Assembly: GCA_013397075.1 (NCBI GenBank)
Contig: VWZS01009715.1
Coordinates: forward strand, 57,433-121,432
Source: Rhabdornis inornatus
Taxonomy: Eukaryota; Chordata; Aves; Passeriformes; Rhabdornithidae
Direction: 5' to 3'
Length of the DNA stretch: 64,000 nucleotides
Shown here: piece by piece, positions 37,901-47,682 of the stretch
Layout of the letters: each line of letters starts with the position of its first letter
Position numbering within the stretch: the stretch's first letter is position 1
Position numbers and translations under genes: made by a program
The notes under the pieces: model-generated
Told to the model about the DNA's origin: nothing
Seen by the model: only the letters and a program-made list of their open reading frames with translations
Database searches by the model: none

Positions 37901-40900
37901 CAGCATGAATCCCTAGAAATGCCCTGTTAAAGTGCACACTCAACATGGCCATAGCAAACAGCTGTTTGCAATTCTCACCCTCGCTGCACTGGTTGCTCTC
38001 CACATCTGCTTCTTCCTTTCAGCCTCCATCCCCAACCACTCCTTGGTCCCTTAACAAAAAGATTTCAATGCCCACTACACCATCTGAAACTAATTTTAAG
38101 GACATTCCAATAAATGAACTGTTTTGTAGATTGGCAAAGTGCCCAGAACATCTTGCTAAAAAGCCTTAAATAATTCAGATTACTCAGTCCAGGCTATAAA
38201 ATAAAAACATTACATTTTCATTGTAGGACTGTCCTCTGAAAAAACAACTGGTGAAACAGTGCTGCATTTGTTTCCCTGCCACTGTAACAAATTAGCTCAT
38301 CAGAAATAAGGAATGCCATCTATCCCTGTCATGGAGGTGCCTGGTTTGCAGGACACAAACTCTGCATTGCCCTTTCTCCATGGCCTGGCACAAGCATTGC
38401 AAAGGGCATCCCCCATCATTTAACATTTACATTGAACATCACTGATTCACTTTCCCGAAGTTTTAGATCACCCATTTTGTAATAGTGAGTATTTTCATCA
38501 AAGCCTCAGGTTCTCATCTGGCGGCAGCTGTGAAAATAAAATCCCTGGCACACGAAGAAAATTCTAGACCAGGTAGAGGTAGTACAGGGCTGGGAAAGAA
38601 AGAGCAACACGACAGGTTCTCAGTCCTAGCACACAGACAGGACTCCACACGCCCTGGACAGACCCAAACTGTCACAGAACAGCATTAGTGTTAAAACAAC
38701 CCACATTAGGACATTTAAAGCCCTCCTGAAGTAGCAAACCTTCTAAACTTGTCTGATTTGGGCCAGACATGAGGTCCTGCTGGGGGTGGCTGAAGAGGGG
38801 CTCTGCTGAAGGGGCAGAATGAGCCCACGGGGGACAGGGACACAGCTGGGACTGCAGCCAGCAATGCTGCTGGTACCCCAGAGCTGGCACTGCCTGCTCA
38901 CAGGGCTGCCAGGACCTGAGTTACCCTCCTCCCAAAGGAGGCTGTGCTGTGTGCTCACTGCACAGAGCCAGGCTCCAGCCCGTCGGCACAGCCCTGAGGA
39001 GCCTGGTGTGGGGAGCTCTGCTGGTGTGGGGAGCTCTGCTGGTGTGGGGAGCTCTGCTGGTGTGGGGAGCTCTGCTGGTGTGGGGAGCTCTGCTGGTGTG
39101 GGGAGCTCTGCTGGTGTGGGGAACTCTCCTGGTGTTGTTAACTCTCTTGGTGTTATTAACTCTCCTGTTGTTATTGTTGTTAACTCTCCTGGTGTGGGTG
39201 ACTCTCCTGGTATTGTTAATTGTCCTGTTGTTATTAACTCTCCTGGTATTGTTAACTCTCCTGGTGTTGTTAACTCTCTTGTTGTTATTGTTACTAACTC
39301 TCCTAGTATTGTTAACTCTCCTGGTGTTATTAACTCTCCTGGTGTTATTAACTCTCCTGTTGTTATTGTTATTAACTCTCCTGGTGTTGTTGTTATTAAC
39401 TCTCCTGTTGCTATTGTTATTAACTCTCCTGTCCTCTCTCCAAGACGGGGATCAGTGCAACCCCAACCCGTGCCAGAACGGAGCTACGTGCAAGGATGAA
39501 ATCAACTCCTACGTGTGCTGGTGCCCAGCTGGCTACGAGGGCAAGAAGTGTGAGATTGGTACGTGCCAGGGCTGCTCTGCTGGACACCCCTGGCATCTCA
39601 GGGGGGTCACTCTCCCCTCTGGGGGCTGTTTGGGACACACCTTGCTGTGCTGTAAGGCGCTGCAAAGTGCCAGTTCAGCCCGGTGGCACTGGGGATGGCA
39701 CAGGGACATTCCTGGGGTGCAGCAGGGGGAGATCTCTGCTCCTCCCCAGCCCCCAGGGAGGGCTCACTGGAGACCCAGCCTCAAGGTGTGCTGTTCAGCT
39801 GTGGCTGCCAGGGCAAATGTTGACACAGAGAGCCTTTCCTTTGTGTCCCAGCACTTTGTGGGACTCTCAGCCTGCTGAAAGCAGAGTTTCCCACAGAGCC
39901 CCCCATGGAACCCCCATTCTCCCACTCCCCTTTTCCCTTTCTCAGGCCAGCTGCTGGGCAGGGCAGGATTATCCTGACTTCCTCTCAATGGTACTCTGCT
40001 CAATTCCTAATTACAATCATCAGCAGCAACCTTGATTCTGGAGGCAAATAAAAGGCAAATATTGTCCTGATGGGTTGAGGAGTTGATGAAAACCAAACAG
40101 CTGATAATTTAAGCAAGAGGGATATTCAGCTCTTATAATACAATCAGGGGCTGTGCAACTCACATAATGTGCTAGACTCACTGCACTAATAAAAGATTCT
40201 CTTTCTAGTTGTATTTCTGCTCTGGCAAGAGAGGAGTGTACGTTAAAAAGAGCATTTCAAAGTTGCATCCAATTTAAATAGTCTCATTGCAGACTTCTTG
40301 GGGAAGTGAGGAGCAAAAATAGAGCTGGAAGTGAGGCGTGAATAAGAGCTCTGTAAAAATAGTAAATGATGGCATTAAAATGGCTACAGGAAGGGAGGTG
40401 TCCTTGAGGAAGTAGGAGTGGAGTTAATCTGCTGTGAAATTATTTGAAAACTCGCTGAGAATTGCCAGGGCCTCTGCAGATCGGTGGTTCCCCACCTCCA
40501 AGGTGTTCCCAGCACAGACGAGTGAGGAGGGAACAGACAGGTGCAAGTCAGGAGAATCTCACTCTGCCTCAGGCTGGCACTTGTTCCATCCCTCATCTGC
40601 TGAAATGGCTCTTCCAAAACATCCTGGGAGACTGAAGGGTGCCTCAGGAAGAGCAGAGCCCAGCAATAATCCCAGCAACAATTCCAGCAATAATCCCAGA
40701 AATAATCCCAGCAACAATCCCAGCAACAATCCCAGAAATAATCCCAGCAACAATCCCAGAAATAATCCCAGCACCCAGCAATAATCCCAGCAACAATCCC
40801 AGCAACAATCCCAGCAACAATCCAAGCCCAGCAATAATCCCAGAAATAATCCCAGCAACAATCCCAGCAACAATCCCAGAAATAATCCCAGCAATAATCC

Positions 40901-43900
40901 CAGCACCCAGCAATAATCCCAGCAACAATCCCAGCAACAATCCCAGCACCCAGCAACAATCCCAGACCCAGCAATAATCCCAGACCCAGCAACAATCCCA
41001 GCAATAATCCCAGCAATAATCCCAGCACCCAGCAATAATCCCAGCACCCAGCCCTGCCTGGCTGCTCAGTCTGATACAGGGTGTTCTCCCCCACTGCCAA
41101 AAGCACAAAAGTGGGGAAATCATGTGGCTTGTCACCAAATATTTGCAGGAGCCCTTTAGGGTCAGGCTGCCAGATTTCAGGCAGCACGCAGCTGTTGGGG
41201 GCAGGAGGCTGTGCCAGGGCTCTGAGGGGCTCTATAAACTCATCCTGCCTGCCCAGAGAAGTGCCCACTGCTCCTTCATCACCAGCAGAGATGGGATTGC
41301 CCTTCTTCCCCATCTCCTTGCTTTCCATAGTCTGGATCAACCACAGGGGGTTACTGAGCCCAAACTCCCAAGTCCCAACAAATCTCTGACCAGCTGTGCT
41401 CCCAAAGAGCTCTCACAGTTTCATTTTCATTTCTTTCAGACTTCACTTGTGCTATTAAAAATGGAGGCTGCAAGCACTTCTGCAGCCATCAGCCCCCACA
41501 GAAGGTTGTGTGTTCCTGTGCTCCTGGCTATAAACTGCACGAAGATGGGAAGTCCTGTGAACCTACAGGTTAGTTTTTAAACTCTTTTAAGAGATTTGGG
41601 TTAAAGTTTTCAAGGCCTGGTCCTGGATTTAGTTGCAAGAATTTCATAGATGCAATATCCTCTTGGAAACCTTGGTGGTTGTTTTCCTCCTTAGCAAATG
41701 AAGAGTGCCCTGCACTTCCCCCAGGATTCAACATCCCTTTTTCAGCCTGGGTGAGTGGGGAGGGAGGGTACTCGTCCAGGAATTTATTCAAAGGCAAATG
41801 CTTGTTTCAGATGGCTGCTCAGACAGGCTCCAGCCATCCTCCAGCTGTAAATCTGGCTCAGAAATGTTCTGAAGGCAGAAAGGTGATGCTCAGCTACACC
41901 AGCACCCACCAGGGCTCACTCCCGTGTTCTTCCAGTATGAGCTATGAGGTAGTTACTGATTCTACACTGAGGATGCTCTGGGCTACTCAGAACAAAAGAT
42001 TTGCTTACTGTAAATCCTCCTGAGGGTCTGTTTCATGGCTGGTCATGACCCAGTGTTTTATAATCTGAGTTGGGTGGGTACAAGTGAAGCTTTGTGGTGG
42101 TGCTGTCCTCCCAGCAGTGTGTATCTGCACGGACCCTCGCTGAGAACTGGACTCTGGCTGTTGTATTGAGTGGGGTGGAAGGAAAATGCCCTGCTTGAGG
42201 CTGCAGCTTCACCAAGGGCTGAAGAATTGCTGGTTCTCGTTGTGCTCCCCAGCTCTACCCTGCTCCTAGACCATTACAATGCCCATAACCACACTGACAC
42301 AGACCCAACCCACCACAACACAGCCAATTAATTGGGCATGAACATCTCAGAAGCAAATCTGGCAGAGAAGAGACTGAGCAGATAAATATTTTGTCCTCTA
42401 AAGTCAGTCCAACATTCGATCTATCCCATTTCTGACAGCTGGCTGCAGCAGGTTTGCACACCCAGGCTGGCATGCAGGTACCTGCCCAGGGGAGCTCTGT
42501 CAGCTGCAGCAGGGGGCACTGACCTCCTGAATGTGCTGCTGTCAGCAATCATTTCAGGAACGTCTCTCAGGTTGGGAATTCTGGTAACAGAGGATTCATC
42601 AAGAGCTCAGGCCTGTGTTGCCCAACATGCTGTATCACTTTCACTGGAGCAGAAAGGTTTAGAGTTAGAAAGAAGATCATCTTTCAGCTTGGCTGGTTGC
42701 CCTTCCTGTGAAAGCTTAGCTTCTGCTGGCTCTGAATCCTTCGTTTCCTAGGCTAAGCTTGCAGGTAGCACTTCCCATCACTCAACACTCAGTCCTGTTT
42801 CTAAAGTGAACTGTTTAAAAATAAAGGATGAAGTCTCAGTAGGCCACACTCACATCTGATTTTACACTAATGTTTGTTTGCTCAGTGCTTCTGAAAGCTT
42901 TTCAGATGAAAGACAATGCCTGGTGCTATTTACTATTTTGACTGCCACCACCAGCAGGAGTTCAGCACGCACTGCGTGGGAGAGGAACGGGAAGAGCTCG
43001 TCTGAAACGAGCCTACAGATGAGCTCGTCATTAACAGAGAAATATACAACTCTAGGAAGAGTTTATTAATGTTTTCCTCACCTTGGTGCCAAGCAGGATT
43101 ATGTGTACAATTGGCAGCTGCTGTTTCCTGCCCTGTCCCAGCTGCTGTTCATTGTTGTGCCAAGGGCTGGGTTCCCGGCCCAGGGCTGCCAGGTATGCAG
43201 CACACATCCTGCCAGGAGCAGCCACAGCTGCCCTGCCCTTCAGGCACCCTGCTCACCACAAGCTTCTGTCACTGTTAAACTGCTCGGATGTCATTTCCAA
43301 AGCCCAGAAACAATCCATGCCTTTGCTGCTTTTACATATCGCTCACACTGCGGCTCCAGGGCACAGGGTGCCCGTGGTCAGCCCACAGCCCTGGGCCGCT
43401 CCCAAACTGAGGTGAGGCAGCATTTCCCTCCTCAGCTGTCCCTTTTTGTCACTTGCTGTGACACAGCCAGCCCAGCTGTGCCTGTTCCTCTCCCAGTGCC
43501 GTTTCCCTGCGGGAGGATCACGGCTCCTGAAGCCAAGAGGAAGCTGACCCGCTCCATGAACACCTTTGAGCACTGGAACATCACCGCCGATGACCTCGAC
43601 GATGAGGAGGTGCCGGACAATGTCACGGAAACCAGCCCTGCCAACAGCACGGAGCCCAGCCCTGCCAACAGCAGCAGGATCTCCCCCGTGCTCAGGACGG
43701 GCACACGAGTGGTCGGAGGGACAGACAGCCTGAAAGGAGAGGTGCCCTGGCAGGTACAGCTCTTCTGCAACCCCTCTGTAACCCCTGCAGCCGCTTCTGA
43801 GTACAGCAGCATCTCACCTTTAAATACCCAGAGCCTGTCTCTGAGGTTAGACTGGCCGTAGTCTCAAGCCTAACAGGAACGCCGCTGTTTCTTTCCGTAC

Positions 43901-46501
43901 ACAGCTTTGTGCCACAGCAACAAAACTCGCCCGCATGGGGCTCTCCTCTGGCAAGGGAAGTCAGAAGTCAGAGTCACAGCAGCTTTATCTGGTGGGACAC
44001 AAAGGGTTGAGCTTCACCAACAGGTTACCCAGTAGTCCATGAAAGGACCAAAAGGAAGCTGAAGGCTGAGGGAGGGGAGTTTTGCAAGGAGCAATGCAAT
44101 TCATTTTTTGGCTCCATTGGTTTCAGTAGATCAAGGAATCATCCAACAGTTCGGGTTGGAAGGGACCTTAAAGATCACCTAGTTCCAACTGCGTGCTGTG
44201 ACCAGGGCCACCTTCCACTGGTCCAGGCTTACACAAACCCGAGTTTGATTTCCTCCACTCCCACAGGTTCTGCTGGTGAACAGCGAGGGCTTGGGCTTCT
44301 GCGGCGCGTCCATCATCAACGAGAAGTGGGTGGTGACAGCAGCGCACTGCCTGAAGCCGGGCTACACCCACAACCTCACTGCTGTGGCAGGTGAGCACCT
44401 GGGCAGGGGAGGGACACGGCACGGGGCTGGCAGGGCTGGACAGGGCATGGCAGGGGACGCTGTGACCGTGGTGATGGGCAGCACAGGGACACGAGCTGCT
44501 GCGGGCACCGAGGGCCCAGCTGAAGCTGCAGCGTTTCACCAGGCTGGTCCCTGCAGGTACCACCAGCCCTGGGAGGAACAGTGAGCTGGGTCTGCCTTGG
44601 TCCCAGGGCTGCTGGACCGCAGTGTAAACACACACCGACCTGGCCATGGGCTCACCCAGGCAGCTTTAAAGCCCGCTGGAAGAAGCATTCCCCTCCCCTC
44701 CGCTTCTTTGTGGAAGAAGCGTTCCCCTGCTCTCCGCCTCTTTGCTTCTCCCACTTTCATCCCCGAATCCCATTTCCAGGTCCCCAGCAATAGCGAGCAT
44801 CTCTAACGCAAGAAAAGCCGCCTGAAAGTCTCCCCCACATTTGTTTCGCGTTTCCGCTGTACAAGCAGCCTGGGACGGAGCTGACATTCCCGCTCTGCCC
44901 AAAAAAACCCCTCGCCGAGCCCGCGGGACCCGCTCACCTGTGCTGGCTCCGCGCCGGCTCCGCAGCAGCGCAGGCACGGCCGGGCCCGGGCGCGGCAGAT
45001 GCTGCTCGGAGGAGATGGAGCCCGGGGGCGATGGAGAGCCCGGCAGGGCCAGCAGAACCCCCCGGCAGGGCGAGCACAAACCCCGCGGCAGGGCCAGCAC
45101 AAACCCCGCGGCAGGGCCAGCACAAACCCCGCGGCAGGGCCAGCAGAACCCCCCGGCAGGGCCAGCAGAACCCCCCGGCAGGGCCAGCAGAACCCCGCGG
45201 CAGTGGCCACGCACCGCGGGGGCTACGGGGGAGCGCTCGGGAGAAGCCGTGGTGCCCTGGGCACAGCCCCGGCCGCTGCCCCTTCACCCCGCCGGAGCTC
45301 GGGCCGCTCTCCCTGCCCTCTCCCTGCTCCCCAAGCCGGGGCAGGGCACAGCTGCCCGCAGCTCCATCACAGCCGCGACTGCCAGCAGCTGAGCCTCGGG
45401 GGCACCTGCGAGCATCAGGGGTGGCATCGGTGCCCTCCTGCGCCTCGCCTGCCCTGCCTTTGGGGTTTAGAAAGGGGAAGGTAAGGTTTATTTTCACTAA
45501 TACATCGTTTATTTTAAACCAAGATTTTTCATCAGCGAGTTCTGCCCCTTTTGTTGCAAGGGCGACATCCCCTTACATCTCTCGGAGGGTGCTAAACCCC
45601 CAAAACATCTAAACCCTCAAAACATCTAAACCCCCAAAACAGCCCGGGGTGCGAAAGCCCCAAAACAGGCACTTTGCTGCTGACTCCGGCAGAAGCGGCT
45701 GCGTCTCTGGTGCCTGGATGTGTGCCCGGTGTCACAGCCGGGTTGTGCCGGGGCTGTGGGACGGGAGGGAACCTGCGGCTGCCTTTGGTAAAGAACAGTC
45801 CCAGAGCAATCCCAGCTCAGCCTCTGGGCCGGGTCGCACCGGGCTGGCACCGCCAGGGCACGGTCCCGGTCCCTGGTGGCACCAGGGAGGATCCAGCCCC
45901 GGTCCGTGGTGGCACCAGGGAGGATCCAGCCCCGGCCCCGCTGGTCCCTGCAGGTGAACACGATGTCCGGAGCGATGACCACACGGAGCAGCGGCGCAAG
46001 GTGGTGAGGCTGCTCCCGCACCCCACCTACAACGCCTCCATCAATGAGTACCACAACGACATCGCCCTGCTGGAGCTGGACCAGCCGCTCACCTTCAGCA
46101 GCTACGTGACCCCCATCTGCCTGGGCAGCCGAGAATTCACCAACGCGCTGCTCAAGCAAGGCGTGGGCACGGTCAGCGGCTGGGGCCGGCAGCTCTTCCG
46201 CGGCCGCAAGGCCACCACCCTGCAGGTGCTCAAGGTGCCCTTTGTGGACCGGCCCACCTGCCTCAAGAGCACCTCCACCAGCATCCTGCAGAACATGTTC
46301 TGTGCGGGCTACCCGTCCGGGGGCAGGGACACCTGCGAGGGGGACAGCGGGGGGCCCTACACCACCGAGATCGAGGGCACCTGGTTCCTCACGGGCATCA
46401 CCAGCTGGGGAGAGGAGTGTGCCCTGCCAGGCAAGTACGGCATCTACACCAGGGTGTCCAAGTATGTGAAGTGGATAAAGCAAACCACGAGGCTGCCCTA
46501 G
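34850..46501 (+). CDS. F9: Coagulation factor IX, complete eight-exon gene
   Basis: Joined coding exons are 34850-34916, 36939-37102, 37433-37457, 39445-39558, 41440-41568, 43497-43753, 44267-44390 and 45954-46501 (1428 nt, 475 aa). All introns are GT/AG and the phases run through without a break. Order: signal peptide (1-18), propeptide ending RQRR (to 39), Gla domain (40-85), EGF1 (86-123), EGF2 (124-166), linker, activation peptide (186-237) and trypsin-like protease (238-475). The triad is His279, Asp329 and Ser425, with Asp419 in the S1 pocket. From family knowledge: a vitamin-K-dependent plasma zymogen made in liver, cleaved at two Arg bonds by FXIa or FVIIa/TF; FIXa with FVIIIa activates FX on membranes. 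Exons 2, 3, 4, 5 and the exon 8 coding part have the same lengths as in human F9 as I know it. Exons 6 and 7 are longer. The gene spans about 12 kb, much less than human. Identification is very secure. Confidence 0.97.
34917..36938 (+). other. F9 intron 1
   Basis: 2.0 kb between the signal-peptide and Gla exons. I see no second gene and no clear repeat family. Open frames around 35.5-36.6 kb have no splice context or family resemblance. Confidence 0.75.
36939..37102 (+). CDS. F9: F9 exon 2: propeptide and Gla domain
   Basis: 164 nt, acceptor ttcag, donor gtgagt. The propeptide carries the gamma-carboxylase recognition features (Phe at -16, Ala at -10, Leu at -6) and ends in the furin-type site RQRR. 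The mature Gla region has Glu at mature positions 7, 8, 15, 17, 20, 21, 26, 27, 30, 33 and 36, plus the Cys18-Cys23 loop (LEREC...C). These residues are carboxylated to bind calcium and membrane. Mature residue 11 is Pro; human FIX has Gln there. Confidence 0.97.
37103..37432 (+). other. F9 intron 2
   Basis: 330 bp, starting with a run of (GCT)n just inside the donor (37108-37127). Nothing else recognised. Confidence 0.8.
37433..37457 (+). CDS. F9: F9 exon 3: aromatic stack microexon
   Basis: A 25-nt exon encoding MQFWQTYV plus one base. It corresponds to the short hydrophobic stack between the Gla and EGF1 domains, and 25 nt is the family's usual length. It is flanked by a ctttgcag acceptor and a gtaagag donor. 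Phase 0 in and phase 1 out join exons 2 and 4 exactly. Confidence 0.93.
38999..39431 (+). repeat. Minisatellite at the end of F9 intron 3 (18-bp units)
   Basis: The first part (39001-39125) is about seven near-identical 18-bp units, CTGGTGTGGGGAGCTCTG. It then drifts into an 18-bp family of CTCCTGGTGTTGTTAA type, with 3-bp size steps, that runs to 39431. Because 18 is a multiple of 3 it makes a long open frame leading into exon 4, which is not coding. The repeat ends 13 bp before exon 4. Confidence 0.92.
39445..39558 (+). CDS. F9: F9 exon 4: EGF1 domain
   Basis: 114 nt encoding a calcium-binding EGF domain with six Cys. It opens Asp-Gly-Asp-Gln-Cys; Asp47, Gly48, Asp49 and Gln50 (mature numbering) are the expected calcium ligands. 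CKDEINSY supplies the Asp64 hydroxylation-type residue. The acceptor (ctctccaag) follows directly on a long tandem repeat in intron 3. The domain contributes to tissue-factor/FVIIa recognition and to spacing of the protease above the membrane. Confidence 0.97.
40660..41051 (+). repeat. 12-bp tandem repeat in F9 intron 4
   Basis: About 32 units of CCCAGCAATAAT/CCCAGCAACAAT/CCCAGAAATAAT, interrupted by CCCAGCACCCAG. Open in several frames on both strands (Asn-Pro-Ser-Asn and Ile-Ile-Pro-Ala type translations). Non-coding, inside a 1.9-kb intron. Confidence 0.93.
41440..41568 (+). CDS. F9: F9 exon 5: EGF2 domain
   Basis: 129 nt, phase 1 in and phase 1 out. It encodes a six-Cys, non-calcium EGF domain starting Asp-Phe-Thr-Cys and containing CSCAPGYKL. 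Acceptor ttctttcag and donor gttag are canonical. In the family this domain packs against the protease domain and takes part in cofactor binding. Confidence 0.97.
41569..43496 (+). other. F9 intron 5
   Basis: 1.9 kb between the EGF2 and activation-peptide exons. No repeats, coding exons or RNA genes recognised. Confidence 0.75.
43497..43753 (+). CDS. F9: F9 exon 6: linker, activation peptide, start of protease
   Basis: 257 nt; human exon 6 is 203 nt, so this one adds 18 codons. Cys171 (mature 132) is the light-chain Cys that pairs with the heavy chain. First activation cleavage follows KLTR (Arg185); the second follows Arg237, before VVGG. The released peptide is 52 residues (human 35), acidic in the middle, with sequons at Asn194, Asn208, Asn216 and Asn224. 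The segment SPANSTEPSPANSS is an internal duplication. The tyrosine that is sulphated in human FIX is not present here (Trp193 lies in the corresponding stretch). Confidence 0.96.
44134..44238 (-). mobile_element. CR1 LINE 3' fragment in F9 intron 6
   Basis: The block GGGTTGGAAGGGACCTTAAA with its flanks (aatcat... to ...cttccactggtccagg) is the reverse complement of the well-known 3' end of avian CR1 retroposons. It is about 105 bp, 5'-truncated and in reverse orientation to F9. It ends about 27 bp before the exon 7 acceptor. Confidence 0.88.
44267..44390 (+). CDS. F9: F9 exon 7: protease domain with catalytic His
   Basis: 124 nt (human 115 nt), phase 0 in and phase 1 out. It encodes FCGAS...TAAHC, with catalytic His279. 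The exon adds three residues relative to human, in the loops before the first Cys and after the His. A sequon lies at Asn288 (Asn-Leu-Thr). The second Gly of the usual CGGS motif is Ala. A CR1 fragment ends about 27 bp before the exon. Confidence 0.96.
44870..45420. promoter_or_regulatory. CpG-rich block in F9 intron 7
   Basis: This stretch is GC-rich with many CpGs (for example around 44930-45000 and 45185-45310), unlike the CpG-poor DNA elsewhere in the window. It contains a GC minisatellite. On the minus strand, GC-rich sequence reading AGCCAGCACAG|GTGAGCGGG (near 44930-44945) looks like a first exon with a donor. Promoter activity is an inference only; the CpG content could simply be unmethylated or young GC-rich DNA. 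Confidence 0.35.
45041..45203 (+). repeat. 22-23-bp GC-rich minisatellite in F9 intron 7
   Basis: About seven units of the type CGGCAGGGCCAGCAGAACCC or CGGCAGGGCCAGCACAAACC. Open in several frames, giving Pro/Gly/Arg-rich shadow ORFs. Confidence 0.92.
45868..45933 (+). repeat. 33-bp direct duplication before F9 exon 8
   Basis: Two nearly identical copies of a 33-bp unit (GGTCC[C/G]TGGTGGCACCAGGG...) in tandem. They end 20 bp before the exon 8 start, so the branch-point region of intron 7 lies in or beside duplicated DNA. Confidence 0.9.
45954..46501 (+). CDS. F9: F9 exon 8: remainder of protease domain
   Basis: 548 nt to the TAG stop, the same coding length as human exon 8. It contains DIALLEL (catalytic Asp329) and GGRDTCEGDSGGP (S1 Asp419, catalytic Ser425). 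Glu422 corresponds to chymotrypsin position 192, where human FIX has Gln. Other changes against human: Glu325 at position 98, Leu405 at 177, Lys387 at the place of human Arg338, and a new sequon at Asn320 (position 95). The exon is far more GC-rich than exon 5. Confidence 0.97.
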
Positions 46502-46662
46502 CCCGGGAGTGCTGGGCATGGACTGGGGAGCTGCAGAGGGACCACAGCAAGCTCCGTGGTTCTGAGAGGTCCTTGCATTTCAAGAAACGTTTCTAAATGA
46601 AATAACTTCTGCTCTTGGAAGGCAAAAGTTGAGAGAACGCGATGAGAATGTGGTAATAGGGA

Positions 46663-46668
46663 AATAAA
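46663..46668 (+). terminator. F9: F9 poly(A) signal
   Basis: AATAAA lies 162 bp after the F9 stop and is the first canonical signal downstream. It gives a 3' UTR of roughly 190 nt, much shorter than the human F9 3' UTR. A later AATAAA on this strand at about 47846 lies beyond the minisatellite and could be an alternative site. Confidence 0.7.
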
Positions 46669-47050
46669 AAGCCCTTTCAATGACCCATGGCTGCATTCTG
46701 AATGCACTGGTGCTGCTGTGGTGGTGTGAGACCCCAGATCCCGAATGCAGAGGGTGGGGGATCAGCAGGGGAATGGCTCACACATGTCCCAGGCCAGTGT
46801 GCCACCAGCACTGCCCACAGCTGGCACACAGCAGGGTGGGCAAGGGAAGCCCAGCAGACACTGGTGCCTGAGCAGCATCCCAGGAGCAGGAGCCAGGAGG
46901 GAGGGGAACACGCCCAGCAGGGCAGCCACACTGCTCCCAAACAGATGTTCTCACATGGAACAGGATGGGGTTCATCACAGGCAGCAGCCATGGTCCTCAG
47001 CCCAGAGGTGGCTCCTGGCAGCTCTGCCCAGTGCTGGAAGGAAAGGGAGG

Positions 47051-47682
47051 CTGGGGCTGGGGACAGCCTGACCCTGCTGGGATGGACACAGAGGGGGCTG
47101 GGGACACACTGACCCTGCTGGGATGGACACAGAGGGGGCTGGGGACACACTGACCCTGCTGGGATGGATGCAGGAGGGGCTGGGGACACACTGACCCTGC
47201 TGGGATGGACACAGAGGGGGCTGGGGACACACTGACCCCGCTGGGATGGACGCAGGATGGGTTGGGGACACACTGACCCCGCTGGGATGGATGCAGGATG
47301 GGTTGGGGACACACTGACCCTGCTGGGATGGATGCAGGATGGGTTGGGGACACACTGACCCTGCTGGGATGGATGCAGGAAGAGCTGGGGACACACTGAC
47401 CCCGCTGGGATGGACACAGGATGGGTTGGGGACACACTGACCCTGCTGGGATGGACACAGAGGGGGCTGGGGACACACTGACCCCGCTGGGATGGATGCA
47501 GGAGGGGCTGGGGACACACTGACCCAGCTGGGATGGATGCAGAGGGGGCTGGGGACACACTGACCCTGCTGGGATGGATGCAGGATGGGTTGGGGACACA
47601 CTGACCCTGCTGGGATGGATGCAGGAGGGGCTGGGGACACACTGACCCTGCTGGGATGGATGCAGGAGGGGCTGGGGACACC
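47051..47682 (+). repeat. 40-bp minisatellite between F9 and MCF2 3' ends
   Basis: About 16 units built on CTGGGGACACACTGACCCTG followed by CTGGGATGGA and a variable CACAGAGGG/TGCAGGATGG end. It starts about 390 bp after the F9 poly(A) signal. Minus-strand frames read as long Ser/Pro/Gln repeats (Val-Cys-Pro-Gln-Pro...), but these are artefacts of the repeat. Confidence 0.95.

Noticed and set aside
38819..39878. Frames of 226 and 309 codons running into F9 exon 4
   Set aside because: Produced by the 18-bp array; only 39445-39558 is exonic, as shown by splice sites and family fit.
40384..41340. 318-codon minus-strand frame with Trp-Asp-Tyr-Cys repeats
   Set aside because: Translation of the 12-bp intronic repeat.
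44841..45612. Pro/Gly/Arg-rich frames of 160-193 codons
   Set aside because: Due to GC-rich intronic repeat and CpG block; no conserved domain and not joined to F9 exons.
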